A stretch of 64,000 bases of DNA from Xanthobacter agilis (GTDB lineage Bacteria > Pseudomonadota > Alphaproteobacteria > Rhizobiales > Xanthobacteraceae), in NCBI RefSeq assembly GCF_021730435.1, contig NZ_JABWGX010000003.1, positions 124,001 to 188,000 of the forward strand, in the 5' to 3' direction. Position numbers and translations under genes: made by a program. The first letter of the stretch is position 1. Every line of letters begins with the position of its first letter. Of the stretch, positions 8,216 through 18,001 are shown in pieces. The notes under the pieces were generated by a model. It had not been told where the DNA came from and did not search any database. It worked only from the letters and a program-made list of their open reading frames with translations.

Positions 8216-9427
8216 TCAGTGCGTTTTTTCCCGAGCGCCGGCATCCGCGTCCCGCGCCGCGACCTTGGTGTCGCCGCCGCGCGTGTCCACCACCGCGGTC
8301 ACCGACATGCCGGGCCGCAACGCATGACCCTCGCGTGCATCCGCGTCGAGGCCGATGCGCACGGGGATGCGCTGCACGATCTTGGTGAAGTTGCCGGTGG
8401 CATTCTCCGGCGGCAGCAGGGAGAACACCGCGCCCGAGGCCGGGGAGACGCTCGCCACCTGCCCGGTGAAGTCGCGGTCAGGATAGGCGTCCACATGGAC
8501 CTTGACCTTCTGGCCCGGATGGAGCCGATCGAACTGGGTTTCCTTGAAGTTGGCGTCCACATAGACCGCGCCGAGGGGCACGATGGCGGCGAGGCGCGTG
8601 CCCGGCTGCACCAATTGGCCCACCTGCACGGCGCGATTGCCCACGACCCCCTCGACCGGCGCGCGCACCACCGTGAAGTCGAGGTCGCGCTGGGCCTGGT
8701 CGCGGGCGGTGCGATATTCGGCGAGCACCCGCTCCGCCTCGGTGCGCTGTGCCTTCAGAACGGCGAGCGCGGCCTCGGCGGAGGCGACCGCCGCCGTGGC
8801 GGACAGGACGTTGGCCGCCGCCTTGTCGCGATCGGCACGGGCATTGTCGAGCGCCGATCGGCTGGCGAAGTTGGAACTCGCGAGCTTGTCCTGGCGCTCG
8901 AATTCAAGCGCGGTCCGCCTCTGGTCCGCGTCGGTGGCCGCAAGTTGGGCCCGGGCCTGGTCCACGGCCGCCGCCGCCGCCTTCGCCTGCTCGTCGAAAC
9001 GGACAAGGGCTGCCTGCTGGGTGGCGATCTTGTCGGATGCCGCCTGCACGGCGAGGCGATAGTCGCCGTCGTCGATGCGGGCGATGACGTCGCCGGCCTT
9101 GACCCATTGGTTGGCCTCGACCTCCACGCTTTTCACATAGCCGCCGACCTTGGCCGCCAGTAGCGAGGTGTCGGCGCCCACATAGGCGTCGTCGGTGGAC
9201 ACCTCGAACCGGCCCACCTGCCACCAATGGAGGCCGTACCACCCGGCGCCCGCCGCCAGCAGGCCGACAACGGCGCCAAGCACCAGGCGCTTGCGCGACG
9301 CCTTGGGCGCGGGGGGGGCCTCGGTCTGAGCCGCCGGAGCGGCGGGCGAGAGGGGCTTCAGAAGGGCGATGCCGGCGGTGGGATCCGTGTCGCGTTCCGC
9401 GGTGTCGAGCCTCGTCGTGTGGGACAC
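8216..9427 (-). CDS. HlyD/EmrA-type membrane fusion protein
   Basis: A 403-residue periplasmic adaptor with one N-terminal membrane anchor (LVLGAVVGLLAAGAGWYGLHW). It has a biotinyl-lipoyl-like half (GGYVKSVEVEANQWVKAGDVIARID), a long Ala/Gln-rich coiled-coil hairpin and the second half (VVRAPVEGVVGNRAVQVGQLV). The start is GTG at 9427 with ggagag eight bases upstream on the minus strand. It joins the EmrB-type pump to an outer-membrane channel. The operator at 9492-9506 lies within its promoter, so it is the first gene of a TetR-controlled efflux operon. The exported drug is unknown. Confidence 0.93.
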   Translation of the reverse strand: MSHTTRLDTAERDTDPTAGIALLKPLSPAAPAAQTEAPPAPKASRKRLVLGAVVGLLAAGAGWYGLHWWQVGRFEVSTDDAYVGADTSLLAAKVGGYVKSVEVEANQWVKAGDVIARIDDGDYRLAVQAASDKIATQQAALVRFDEQAKAAAAAVDQARAQLAATDADQRRTALEFERQDKLASSNFASRSALDNARADRDKAAANVLSATAAVASAEAALAVLKAQRTEAERVLAEYRTARDQAQRDLDFTVVRAPVEGVVGNRAVQVGQLVQPGTRLAAIVPLGAVYVDANFKETQFDRLHPGQKVKVHVDAYPDRDFTGQVASVSPASGAVFSLLPPENATGNFTKIVQRIPVRIGLDADAREGHALRPGMSVTAVVDTRGGDTKVAARDADAGAREKTH

Positions 9428-9451
9428 AGCGTCTCTCCGCCCTGGATGGCA

Positions 9452-9466
9452 ACTAAACGGTTCAGT
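9452..9466. promoter_or_regulatory. TetR operator copy 1
   Basis: The 15-bp imperfect palindrome actaaacggttcagt is nearly identical to the copy 40 bases away. Its right half supplies the putative -35 element ttcagt (9461-9466) of the tetR-direction promoter, so binding here would repress that promoter. Confidence 0.7.
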
Positions 9467-9489
9467 TCTGATCGTGGGTGGAGTATAAT
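9461..9489 (+). promoter_or_regulatory. promoter of the divergent TetR gene
   Basis: A perfect TATAAT at 9484-9489 lies 17 bases from ttcagt (9461-9466). The -35 is weak. It overlaps operator 1, and its -10 abuts operator 2, so the regulator probably controls its own synthesis. Confidence 0.5.
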
Positions 9490-9509
9490 AAACTAAACTG
9501 TTCAGTCAA
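9482..9509 (-). promoter_or_regulatory. promoter of the efflux operon
   Basis: On the minus strand there is a TTGACT -35 (complement of 9504-9509), a 16-base spacer and a TATACT -10 (complement of 9482-9487). The second operator, 9492-9506, fills the spacer and overlaps the -35, a classic arrangement for repression. The start codon GTG at 9427 lies about 55 bases downstream. Confidence 0.65.
9492..9506. promoter_or_regulatory. TetR operator copy 2
   Basis: actaaactgttcagt differs from copy 1 at a single base (the eighth). The centres are 40 bp apart, close to four helical turns, so two dimers could sit on one face of the DNA. It lies between the -35 and -10 of the efflux promoter. Confidence 0.7.
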
Positions 9510-9572
9510 TTGCTTTGACGACCTGCCGCAAGGTGCTTTAGCACAGACGCACTGGCGGGAAGGTGGACACAC

Positions 9573-10232
9573 ATGAGTGACGCGAGCACGGACTCAAGGA
9601 GCGCCGGGACCGGCGCCCCGGTCGGCGCCGAGCATGAAAGCGGCAAGCGCCGCACCATCATCGACGGCGCGCGGCGGGTCTTTTTCGACAAGGGCTTCGA
9701 CGGTGCCAGCATGGACGAGATCGCCCGCACGAGCGGCGTCTCCAAGGCGACCATCTATTCTTATTTCGCCGGCAAGGTGGAACTGTTCCAGGCCCTGGTC
9801 GAGGTGGACCGGCGCAAATCGGCCGAGCGCCTGTTTGAATACGACCCCGCCGATGCCGATGTGGAAAGCCTGCTGAAGCGCATCGGCGAGAGCTTCATGG
9901 CCATGATGGTGTCGCCGGAGCATATCCGGCTCATCCGCATGGTGATTGGCGCCGCGGAGCAGTTTCCCGCTATCGGTCGCACCTTCTTCGAGGCCGGGCC
10001 CTGCCAGGGTGGGCGCCGCCTGGCCGATCTCCTGGCCCGGCAGACGGCGCTGGGTCATTTGAAGGTGGACGATTGCGAGCTGGCGGCCTTCCAGTTCTTC
10101 AACCTCTGCCAGGGCAATCTGGTGAAGGGCCTGCTGTTCGGCACCCAGCGCCCACCGACGCAGGATGAACTGCGTGCCACCGTCGCCGCGGCGGTGCGGG
10201 TGTTTCTCGCCGGCTACGGCGTCGGCCGCTGA
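9573..10232 (+). CDS. TetR/AcrR-family repressor
   Basis: A 219-residue cytoplasmic regulator. The N-terminal helix-turn-helix spans about residues 27-70 (IIDGARRVFFDKGFDGASMD, then ARTSGVSKATIYSYFAGK), the canonical TetR pattern. The rest is an all-helical ligand-binding and dimer domain of the AefR-like type. It is divergent from the efflux pair, and the 145-base intergenic region holds two near-identical palindromes overlapping both promoters. It therefore most likely represses the pump and itself until a pump substrate binds. It is convergent with msrA. The inducer is unknown. Confidence 0.93.
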   Translation: MSDASTDSRSAGTGAPVGAEHESGKRRTIIDGARRVFFDKGFDGASMDEIARTSGVSKATIYSYFAGKVELFQALVEVDRRKSAERLFEYDPADADVESLLKRIGESFMAMMVSPEHIRLIRMVIGAAEQFPAIGRTFFEAGPCQGGRRLADLLARQTALGHLKVDDCELAAFQFFNLCQGNLVKGLLFGTQRPPTQDELRATVAAAVRVFLAGYGVGR

Positions 10233-10262
10233 CCGAAGGTTCTGCCGCCCACGCCCGCGGGC

Positions 10263-10919
<657 letters not shown>

Positions 10920-11049
10920 GGCAATGCTCCCATGCGCGGGGTGCCGCCGGATCGGCGGCCCGCGCGCTGTTGCTGTGTGTCCCCCATATGGGAGCGCCGC
11001 GCGCGCGGCGGGAGGGGGCTCGCCGGCGTGTGATTCGGCGGGCTTGGGC

Positions 11050-11361
11050 TCAGCTCACCTGAAAGCGGGACCGCTCGCGCACCCTGCCGAGCCCGAGCAG
11101 CGCGAGGCCGACCAGCACCAGCAGCAGTGAGGCCGGCAGCGACAGCAGCGGCACCATGATCCGCGGCCACAGCCACGCCGCGCCGGAGGCGGCGGCCTCC
11201 GTCCGCTCCAGAGCGTGCGGAGCGATGGCGTACCAGGCATCCCCCGCCGACGTGAACAGCATTCGCGACGCGGCGATGGAGCGCGTGCCGTCGACGATGA
11301 GGGCGACGAATCCGCCGGCCACCAGCCAGAAGCCGACGAAGCGAAGAAGGAACCGGAGCAT
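11050..11361 (-). CDS. small two-helix membrane protein, conserved hypothetical
   Basis: A 103-residue protein from the ATG at 11361; the frame is open to 11397. Two hydrophobic helices flank a short periplasmic or cytoplasmic loop: [20 protein letters not shown] near the N-terminus and [20 protein letters not shown] near the C-terminus. The intervening [18 protein letters not shown] resembles a conserved family of unannotated Hyphomicrobiales membrane proteins that I recall only generally. No function is assigned. It lies 130 bases downstream of the msrA start on the same strand and is probably a separate unit. Confidence 0.7.
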   Translation of the reverse strand: MLRFLLRFVGFWLVAGGFVALIVDGTRSIAASRMLFTSAGDAWYAIAPHALERTEAAASGAAWLWPRIMVPLLSLPASLLLVLVGLALLGLGRVRERSRFQVS

Positions 11362-11567
11362 CCGCACGGGATCGCCACACCTCAAAGCAGGACACACGGC
11401 GGAGGCACGCCCCTTGCCGCGCCGCCGGCAGGGCCGGCGCGGGGCGATGCTAGCCGCGACCGCGGGGCGGGGGAAGCCCGGCCCCGCTTGTCACCTGAAA
11501 ATGTCGTGACCGTCTCTGGATGCGCAAGGCCCTTGAAGGATGGGGCAAGGTTTGCTTCCATTCACCC

Positions 11568-12077
11568 ATGAGCACGCTCGAGATCGAAATCCGCAGAGCG
11601 AAGCCCGCCGATGCCCTGGACATTTCGGCGGTCCATGATGCGGCTTGGCGCTCCACCTACCGCGGGCTCATCCCCGGACTGGAGCTTGAGCGGATGGTGG
11701 AGCGGCGCGGCCCTGCCTGGTGGGACGCAGCCATCCGGCGCGGCAGCCGGCTCCATGTGCTGAAGGTGGGTGACGATCTCGCCGGCTATGTGAATTACGG
11801 CGGCAACCGCGCCAAGGCGCTGCCCTATGGCGGCGAAATCTACGAGATTTATCTGCATCCCCAGTTCCAGGGGCTGGGCTTCGGCCACCGCCTGTTCGCG
11901 GCGGCCCGTCACGATCTCGCGCTGGCGCGGCTCGGCGGGCTGGTGGTGTGGGCGCTGGCGGACAATGAAGGGGCCGTGGGCTTCTACCGGGCGTTGGGGG
12001 GGCAACCGGTCGCATCGTCCAACGAGCGGTTCGGCACGAAAACGCTGGACAAGATCGCCTTCGCTTGGCAGCGGTAG
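11568..12077 (+). CDS. GNAT-family N-acetyltransferase
   Basis: A 169-residue cytoplasmic acetyltransferase. The ATG at 11568 was chosen because the GNAT fold begins at once (EIEIRRAKPADALDISAVHD); the frame is open to 11520. The acetyl-CoA-binding motif A is seen in IYEIYLHPQFQGLGFGHRLF, a Q-x-x-G-x-G/A pattern. VWALADNEGAVGFYRALGG follows as motif B. The substrate is unknown. It precedes ppa by 52 bases on the same strand, so the two may be co-transcribed. Confidence 0.9.
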   Translation: MSTLEIEIRRAKPADALDISAVHDAAWRSTYRGLIPGLELERMVERRGPAWWDAAIRRGSRLHVLKVGDDLAGYVNYGGNRAKALPYGGEIYEIYLHPQFQGLGFGHRLFAAARHDLALARLGGLVVWALADNEGAVGFYRALGGQPVASSNERFGTKTLDKIAFAWQR

Positions 12078-12128
12078 CCTCCGCGCGGGGTTGCCCTCGC
12101 GCGATCAGAAGCTGGAAGCGAGACTGAT

Positions 12129-12659
12129 ATGCGCATCGAAGCCATCCCAATTGGCAAGAAGGCCCCGGAGGAAGTCAACGTCATCATCGAAGTGCCGATC
12201 GGCGGCGAGCCGATCAAGTACGAGATGGACAAGGAGTCCGGCGCGCTCTTCGTGGACCGCTTCCTTTACACCTCCATGCGTTATCCGGGGAACTACGGCT
12301 TCATTCCCCACACCCTGTCCGGCGACGGCGACCCGGCCGATGTGCTCATCTGCAACAATCGGGCCCTGGTGCCGGGCTCGGTGATCGCGGTGCGCCCGGT
12401 GGGCGTGCTGGTGATGGAGGACGAGGGCGGCCAGGACGAGAAGATCGTCGCGGTGCCCGTCTCCAAGCTCACCAAGCGCTATGAGAAGGTGGAGGAATAC
12501 ACCGACCTGCCCGAGATCCTGCTCAAGCAGATCGAGCACTTCTTCGAGCATTACAAGGACCTGGAGCCCAATAAATGGGTCAAGGTGCTGCATTGGGGCA
12601 ACAAGGCCGAGGCGCATAAGCTGATCGCGGAAGCCATCGAGCGCGCCAAGGGCAAGTGA
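12129..12659 (+). CDS. ppa: inorganic pyrophosphatase, family I
   Basis: Hydrolyses pyrophosphate to phosphate in the cytoplasm and so drives biosynthetic reactions. It has 176 residues, the normal bacterial length. The family signature D-G-D-P-x-D is at residues 66-71, and [17 protein letters not shown] and [11 protein letters not shown] are family-typical. The start is ATG 12129. It is probably terminated by the hairpin near 12914. Assignment is firm. Confidence 0.97.
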   Translation: MRIEAIPIGKKAPEEVNVIIEVPIGGEPIKYEMDKESGALFVDRFLYTSMRYPGNYGFIPHTLSGDGDPADVLICNNRALVPGSVIAVRPVGVLVMEDEGGQDEKIVAVPVSKLTKRYEKVEEYTDLPEILLKQIEHFFEHYKDLEPNKWVKVLHWGNKAEAHKLIAEAIERAKGK

Positions 12660-13018
12660 GAGCCGGACAGTGCGAACTGGACGGTGAGAGCCGGACAATG
12701 ATGCCCGGATGGTAAGGACCGGGTCCGGGGCGTGCGCCTGGCGCTGCCCTGGACCCCCTCCCGCCGGCACCCCGGCTTTTCTGTGCCTCTCCCGCGCCCC
12801 GAAGGTGCCCGGGGCCACGCTTCGGCATGGATGGCGTGCGCGTGGTGGTTACGCCCTTAGCCCGCTGCCCTTAGCCCATCGCTTCTTGCCCGATGTTCCG
12901 GGTGGCGCGGCAATCCCGCCTCTGGCGCGACCAGGGCGGTTTTTTGTTACCATTTTCCCCGTTGACAGGGATCCTCGAGCGGATCCATTCGCTTGCGACA
13001 AAAGTCGGAGGCAACAAG
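12660..13018. other. intergenic stretch between ppa and the SDR gene
   Basis: No credible gene. It holds a rho-independent terminator (12914-12946) and a ttgaca hexamer at 12962-12967 that could be the -35 of the SDR promoter. No clear -10 was found at the usual spacing. The first 240 bases show nothing recognisable. Confidence 0.6.
12914..12946 (+). terminator. rho-independent terminator
   Basis: ccgcctctgg pairs with ccagggcgg around a cgcga loop with one bulged base, followed by six T at 12940-12945. Correct polarity for plus-strand transcription from ppa, although 255 bases beyond its stop. Confidence 0.7.
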
Positions 13019-13804
13019 ATGTCCGTGTCGGGGAGTGATGATCGTCCGGTGGTCGTGGTGACAGGAGGGGCCAGCGGCATCGGCGCGGCCTGCGTGCGGC
13101 GCTTTGCGCAAGAGGGGGCGCGGGTCGCCGTGCTGGACCTGTCGCTGGATGCGGCGGAGCAGCTGGCGGGCGAGGTCGGCGGGCGTGCCTTCGCTGCCGA
13201 TGTCGGCGATGCGGACGGGCTTGCCGCCTGTGCCGCGGCGATCGAGGCGGACTTCGGCCCGGTGGCGGTGCTGGTGAACAGCGCCGGCGTGTTGCAGCCT
13301 CCCGAGCGGCCCCATGATTTGCCGCTATCCCGATGGGATGACGTGATTCGCATCGATCAGCGCGGGACTTATGTGGCTTCGCTCGCGTTCGCGCGCGCCA
13401 TGCTGGAGCGGCGGCGCGGCGCCATCGTGAACATCGCATCCATCACCGGATTGCGCGCGGTGCCGTTGCATGCCTACGGACCCGCCAAGGCCGCCGTTAT
13501 CGCCATGACCGAGTGCCTGGCCGCCGAATGGGGCCCGGCCGGTGTGCGCGTGAACGCGGTCTCGCCCGGCTATACGCTGACGCCGGCGCTGCGGCAGGCC
13601 GTCGCCCGTGGCGAGCGCGACGTGTCCGCGCTGGCGGCGAATGCGGCGCTGCAACGTCTCGTGGAGCCGGAGGAGGTGGCGCGGGCGGTGGCGTTTCTGG
13701 CCGGCGCTGGCGCTTCCGCCATCACCGGGGTGAACCTGCCGGTCGATTGCGGATGGCTGGTGGCAACCCCTTGGAACACCTACGGGGGCCTGAGAATGCC
13801 TTAG
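13019..13804 (+). CDS. short-chain dehydrogenase/reductase (SDR)
   Basis: A 261-residue classical SDR. The ATG at 13019 has ggagg at ideal spacing upstream; the open frame back to 12893 crosses a terminator and is not used. The cofactor loop TGGASGIG is at residues 15-22, NSAG at 87-90, the catalytic triad is Ser141, Tyr153 and Lys157, and SPGYTLTP follows. Asp40 at the end of strand 2 favours NAD over NADP. The C-terminus has the usual G-N/D-L-x-V-D-G-G pattern changed to LPVDCGW. The substrate is unknown. The MarR-type gene downstream could regulate it. Confidence 0.92.
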   Translation: MSVSGSDDRPVVVVTGGASGIGAACVRRFAQEGARVAVLDLSLDAAEQLAGEVGGRAFAADVGDADGLAACAAAIEADFGPVAVLVNSAGVLQPPERPHDLPLSRWDDVIRIDQRGTYVASLAFARAMLERRRGAIVNIASITGLRAVPLHAYGPAKAAVIAMTECLAAEWGPAGVRVNAVSPGYTLTPALRQAVARGERDVSALAANAALQRLVEPEEVARAVAFLAGAGASAITGVNLPVDCGWLVATPWNTYGGLRMP

Positions 13805-13885
13805 CGGAAGACCGCCGGTGACGTTCCGGCTCTGCGTTGTACGCAGCGGCATGCCCCGCAAAGTTCAATGGCGGCCACCCTTAGG

Positions 13886-13900
13886 TTGATGTTATATCAA
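13886..13900. promoter_or_regulatory. palindrome TTGAT-N5-ATCAA upstream of the MarR gene
   Basis: Perfect 5+5 inverted repeat ttgat/atcaa with a five-base spacer in an A+T-rich 60-base patch that is unusual for this genome. It lies 108 bases before the MarR start. It is a candidate autoregulatory operator. The spacer is one base longer than in an FNR/FixK box. Confidence 0.4.
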
Positions 13901-14007
13901 TCAAAACGCCGGTATCAGATAGCTATTACCTAAAGCTAATATCCACACGGGAAACGTATCGTGCCAGCGCTGCGGGGTTGGCGCGGACGCGAGGGGAGTG
14001 CGGTGTC

Positions 14008-14595
14008 ATGTCGCTGAAGCCAGCCAAGGGGCGAAAGCCGCTCCCGCTCACCGTCTCGCGGCCGGCCCTCCTCATGGACGGAACCGACATTGCGTTTCGC
14101 GACCTGCTGCATGACATGCTGGCGTTCTCGGCGGTGATCGAGGAGGTGCGGCAGCGGCTTGGCGGGTTGATCGGCCTTTCCGGCACCCAGTACACGATCC
14201 TGACCTCCATCGCCCGGCTGAGCGCGGTCATCCCCGATCTCGGGGTGAACCAGGTGGCGGAACACCTGCACCTGTCGGGCGCCTTCATCACGCTGGAGGT
14301 GAACAAGCTGGTGGCGGCGGGGCTCGTAACCAAGGCGGTCAATCCGGAGGATCGCCGCCGCGTGGTGCTGACCGTGACGCCGGAGGCCGAGCGGCGCCTG
14401 ACCGAGCTGGTGGTGGTGCAGGTGCCGGCCAACGATTCCCTGTTCGAGCCCTTGTCCGCTCAGGAGTTCAAGGCGCTGCGCGGCATCATCGCCAAGCTTG
14501 CCGGTCCCGGCGACCGGGCGGTGCAGCTCATCACCTATCTGGCTCCCACCGGCCGGCTCGACGAGGTGCCCCGCGACGTGCGCACGCCGGTGTGA
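14008..14595 (+). CDS. MarR-family transcriptional regulator
   Basis: A 195-residue winged-helix regulator starting at ATG 14008 with ggggag upstream; an in-frame start at 13978 is possible. The core has GLSGTQYTILTSIARLS, the recognition region VNQVAEHLHLSGAFITLEVN and the wing AVNPEDRRRVVLTVTPEAE. The conserved Asp-Arg-Arg of the MarR wing is present. The A+T-rich upstream region contains a perfect palindrome at 13886. Neighbours suggest control of the upstream SDR gene or of itself. Its ligand is unknown. Confidence 0.92.
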   Translation: MSLKPAKGRKPLPLTVSRPALLMDGTDIAFRDLLHDMLAFSAVIEEVRQRLGGLIGLSGTQYTILTSIARLSAVIPDLGVNQVAEHLHLSGAFITLEVNKLVAAGLVTKAVNPEDRRRVVLTVTPEAERRLTELVVVQVPANDSLFEPLSAQEFKALRGIIAKLAGPGDRAVQLITYLAPTGRLDEVPRDVRTPV

Positions 14596-14678
14596 GGGCG
14601 ACGGGGGCTGCTGCTGCGGGGGCTCTTTCTGCGGGGGCTCTTGGCGCGCCGCCCTCGCGCGATCGTTCCGGCGGAAGC

Positions 14679-15188
14679 CTATGGCGCGGCGAAGGGATGC
14701 TGGGCATCATGCGCCTGCGCGATGGCATCGGCAGGTCGGGGGGTGCCGGTCACCGCGCGCCGGATGGCCTCGCGGGTGGCCTCGTAATTGAAACTCTGGA
14801 TCTTGGCGTCGTCGGATGCATCCCAATGGATGAACACGCCCACGCAGATGAAGATGTCATCCGCCTCCGCGATCGGGATGGTGCCGTCGGCCACGCTGTC
14901 GGTGACGGCCGTGGCCACCGCATATTGTGCCGGGCCGAACATTTGCACCGCCTGGCGCGCGTCCTTGATGGTCACCTTGTTGAACAGCACCGTGTTGGGC
15001 TTGGCCAGCAGGTTCGGCTCCACCACGGCGAGCAGGGTGGTGAAGCCGTCCTTGTTGTTGGTGAGGGCGGTCACGAAGGCGTATTCGGCGGACGAGCCGC
15101 GCGGCCCCATGATGAGGTCGATATGGGCCACCTCGTTGCCGTCGCCCACCAGCGCCTCGCCCACCAGCAGCCTGTCGATCTTGGCCAT
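14679..15188 (-). CDS. fae: formaldehyde-activating enzyme
   Basis: Condenses formaldehyde with tetrahydromethanopterin to methylene-H4MPT, the entry step of the archaeal-type C1 oxidation pathway in methylotrophs. It has 169 residues, the usual length. Family blocks are [20 protein letters not shown] with the catalytic histidine (residue 22), [40 protein letters not shown] and [13 protein letters not shown]. The frame stays open far upstream but the conserved protein starts at ATG 15188. No other H4MPT-pathway gene is adjacent, so it is an isolated fae here. Identification is firm. Confidence 0.97.
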   Translation of the reverse strand: MAKIDRLLVGEALVGDGNEVAHIDLIMGPRGSSAEYAFVTALTNNKDGFTTLLAVVEPNLLAKPNTVLFNKVTIKDARQAVQMFGPAQYAVATAVTDSVADGTIPIAEADDIFICVGVFIHWDASDDAKIQSFNYEATREAIRRAVTGTPRPADAIAQAHDAQHPFAAP

Positions 15189-15391
15189 CAAAGCTCTCCA
15201 CAAAAATTCAAGAATGAAAAGGGCTTCAGAAAAGGATGCGCCGCGTGTCCGGGGGTGAGATCCTGAGGCTCGGGCGCCGCCGCGGCTCGGGGTTTTTGGT
15301 CTCAGGCCGTCGGCCCCGCCTTTGAGCGGCTTCGGCGCGGTGCCCAGGGGCCGCGCGGGCTGGGCCTGAGGGGCGGCATGTGGGCTCCCGG

Positions 15392-16723
15392 CTATCGCAC
15401 ATAGATCGGCAGGTTGCCGGTGGCCACCGCGCCGCGGCCGTCCCGCACGGTCACGAACACCCGGTAGGCGCCCGGCGGCAGGGGGCCGATGCGCGCGGCG
15501 TTGGCCTGGGTGTCGCGCACGGCGTCCGGGAAGCTCGGCGGCACCGGTTCCCGGTCGCCGCCGAAGCTCGGGGCGGTGCTTTCGGCCATCACTTGCCACT
15601 CCACCTTCAGCGGGTCGCCGTCGGGATCGGTGGCGGCCACCCGGGCGAGGGTCGTCCCCGTGCGGGTGAGCACGGAGGGGCCATCGAGGCGCAGCGAGAG
15701 GATGCGCGGGGCGTGGTTGTCGCCGCCGGGCGGACTGCCGTCCCATTGGTCGGCCATGACCTCTACGGTCTCGGTCCATTCGCCGGTGGGCAGCAGCAGC
15801 GAATACCATGTGGGCGTCACCTCCTGCTTCTGGCCCCATAGGAAGACGATGGTTCCGATACCGGAGTGGCTCGCGGTGGATAGGTAGCGCCGCATCAGGT
15901 CCGCCTTCTGGGACGAGGTGGGCTCGAAGCGGGCGCCCCAGGTGGTCCTGGGGGCCTCCCAATGCCCCTGTGCGCCCATCTCGGTGAGCACTACCGGGCC
16001 GGTCCAGCCCTGCATGCGGGCGCGGGTGACGGAGGTCAGAAGGCCGTCGCCATATCCGTTGATGCCGAGCACGTCGATGGAAGGCGCCAGCTCCTTCACA
16101 TGCCGGGCCTTGTCGGTCCCCACCTCGGCCACCACGGCGAGGGTGGGGTGGCTGGGATCGAGGGTCTTCACGAGGCGCGCGGCCTCCTCGATGGCGGGCC
16201 AGACCACCGCCTGGGCCTCCGCCGGCGGCAGCTCCACCTCGACCTCGTTGCCGACCCCCCACATGAGCAGGGCCGGATGGTTGCGGTAGCGTTCCACCAT
16301 GTGGCGCAGGCCGTCGAGCTGGGCCTCCACCGCCTGCCGATTGCGATAGTCGAAGCCGAGGCGGGGATGGCCCATCCAGAAGCCGACGATCACCTTCAGT
16401 CCGGCGCGCTGGGCGGCATCCAGGATCTCGCCGGGCTCCTGGCCATAGGTGCGCACCACATTGGCGCCGAGGGCCTTCAGCTCCGGCAGCCGGGTCTCGC
16501 CGCTGGCGCCGTTGGGGATGAAGGGGCGCCCGTCCACCAGAATGTCCGTGCCACGCACGGAAACCTGGGCGGCCTGCGCCCGCGCGGGCAAGGCGACGGG
16601 AATCGCAAGGGCGAGGGCGGCAAGGGGGAGGCAGCGGAAGGCACGCACGGACAGAATGGCTCCTGATCGGCGCTGGGGGAGCGCCCGAAGGGCAGGGGGA
16701 AGAGATACCGCGCCGCGCCGCAT
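15392..16723 (-). CDS. secreted TIM-barrel glycoside hydrolase-like protein
   Basis: A 443-residue exported protein. A GTG at 16648 (residue 26) is an alternative start placing the signal peptide [20 protein letters not shown] at the N-terminus. The barrel resembles GH2/GH5-like glycosidases: [19 protein letters not shown], a putative acid/base Glu160 in [11 protein letters not shown] and a putative nucleophile Glu248 in [12 protein letters not shown]. The last ~100 residues form an Ig/PKD-like beta domain ([32 protein letters not shown]). The substrate is unknown; a periplasmic glucan is a reasonable guess. It is divergent from the metallophosphoesterase gene. Confidence 0.82.
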   Translation of the reverse strand: MRRGAVSLPPALRALPQRRSGAILSVRAFRCLPLAALALAIPVALPARAQAAQVSVRGTDILVDGRPFIPNGASGETRLPELKALGANVVRTYGQEPGEILDAAQRAGLKVIVGFWMGHPRLGFDYRNRQAVEAQLDGLRHMVERYRNHPALLMWGVGNEVEVELPPAEAQAVVWPAIEEAARLVKTLDPSHPTLAVVAEVGTDKARHVKELAPSIDVLGINGYGDGLLTSVTRARMQGWTGPVVLTEMGAQGHWEAPRTTWGARFEPTSSQKADLMRRYLSTASHSGIGTIVFLWGQKQEVTPTWYSLLLPTGEWTETVEVMADQWDGSPPGGDNHAPRILSLRLDGPSVLTRTGTTLARVAATDPDGDPLKVEWQVMAESTAPSFGGDREPVPPSFPDAVRDTQANAARIGPLPPGAYRVFVTVRDGRGAVATGNLPIYVR

Positions 16724-16959
16724 TGCACCAGAATTTCGCGCGGTGGAGCGGGTTCGCCAACGTCGCGGGCGCGGCGCGGGCGGCGGTCGCGGTTGCGCCG
16801 CACACGGGATGCTCTAAAGGAGGGGAGGCCTGCGGCGCGCGCCGGCGCGCGTGTGCCCTGATGGTGGAATTTGCGCGCGCTCTTCGTTGTGTCGCAATTC
16901 CGGACGGAAAGCCGGTGCACGCTTGCCGCGGGAATTGTCCAGGGGGTTTCCTCGCCGCC

Positions 16960-17883
16960 ATGTTCACGCTCGCGCATTTGTCCGATCCGCATCTTGGTCC
17001 GATCCCGGAAGCTCAACTCTCCGAGCTCCTGGGCAAGCGATTCTTCGGCATGATGAATTGGATCGGCGCGCGGCGGCGCAACTTCGGCGCCTCCACCCTC
17101 GGGCCGCTGATGGACGATTTGCTGGTGCAGGCCCCGGACCACATCTGCGTCACCGGCGACCTCGTGAATGTGAGCCTGCCGGCGGAGTTCGACACCGGCG
17201 CCACCTTCCTGACCTCCCTCGGCGCGCCCGATCGGGTGAGCGTGGTGCCCGGCAATCACGACGCTTATGTGCGCTCCGCCATGCACTACCACCTGGAGCA
17301 TTGGGCGCCGTTCCTGTCCGGCGACGACACCCATCCTCACACGCCGGTGGATGTGGATGCCTTCCCCTATGTGCGGCGCCGGGGGCCGGTGGCGGTGGTG
17401 GGCGTATCCACGGCGGTGCCGACGGCGGTGTTCCTGGCGAGCGGGGAGGCGGGCAAGGGCCAGCTTGGCCGGCTCCGGGCGGTGCTGGCGGAATTGAAGA
17501 CCGAGGGGCTGTTTCGCGCGGTGATGATCCATCATCCGCCGGTGGGATCGCGACCGTTCCACCGCGATCTCAAGGATGCGGCGGCGGTCCGCGCGGTGCT
17601 GGCCGAGGCCGGGGCAGAGCTGGTGATGCATGGCCATGACCACCGCGCGGCTCTGGGCCAGATCGAGATCGCGGGCGGTGGCTCCATCCCGGTGGTGGGC
17701 GTGCCCTCCGCATCGGCGGGGCCGGACGACGACCGGGGCGCGGGCGCCTATGCGCTCTACCGGATTTCCGGCCATCCCGGCGCGTGGCGCTGCGAGATGG
17801 AGCGGCGCGGCTTTGCGCCTGGCCGACGCAGTGTCGACGCGGGCGAGGCGCAGCTGCTGTGGCCGCGCCCGGCCGCGGGCTGA
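16960..17883 (+). CDS. calcineurin-type metallophosphoesterase
   Basis: A 307-residue cytoplasmic enzyme from ATG 16960; the frame is open to 16723 but conserved sequence begins here. Metal ligands are Asp9 and His11 (LSDPHLG), GD at 66-67, GNHD at 98-101, the IHHPP motif and MHGHDH near the C-terminal end, a complete binuclear-metal set as in phosphodiesterases of the CpdA/Icc type. Whether the substrate is cAMP, another nucleotide or a phospholipid cannot be told. It is a single gene between a divergent glycosidase and the Spy-like gene. Confidence 0.9.
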   Translation: MFTLAHLSDPHLGPIPEAQLSELLGKRFFGMMNWIGARRRNFGASTLGPLMDDLLVQAPDHICVTGDLVNVSLPAEFDTGATFLTSLGAPDRVSVVPGNHDAYVRSAMHYHLEHWAPFLSGDDTHPHTPVDVDAFPYVRRRGPVAVVGVSTAVPTAVFLASGEAGKGQLGRLRAVLAELKTEGLFRAVMIHHPPVGSRPFHRDLKDAAAVRAVLAEAGAELVMHGHDHRAALGQIEIAGGGSIPVVGVPSASAGPDDDRGAGAYALYRISGHPGAWRCEMERRGFAPGRRSVDAGEAQLLWPRPAAG

Positions 17884-17967
17884 CGCCGATCGGGGTCTTC
17901 GACCGGCGCGGACGGGGCCTCTCTCGGGGCCGCGCGGTTTGGCTTGGGAACTGTGAGGCAGCTGGGG

Positions 17968-18001
17968 CAGGCACCTGGGTCAGGCACCTGGGTCAGGCAC
18001 C
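17968..18001. repeat. 13-bp tandem repeat
   Basis: caggcacctgggt occurs twice in tandem (17968-17980 and 17981-17993), followed by eight bases of a third copy. Noncoding, between the phosphoesterase and the Spy-like gene. Confidence 0.9.

Noticed and set aside
13886-13900. FNR box before the MarR gene
   Set aside because: TTGAT and ATCAA are five bases apart, not four, so it was kept only as a generic palindrome.
15189-16967. A 762-residue minus-strand open frame running from fae back through the glycosidase region
   Set aside because: Only its last 169 residues are a protein (fae). The rest is the off-frame shadow of the glycosidase gene in G+C-rich DNA.
17968-18001. Short CRISPR-like repeat array
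   Set aside because: Units are 13 bp and directly adjacent, with no spacers and no cas genes.
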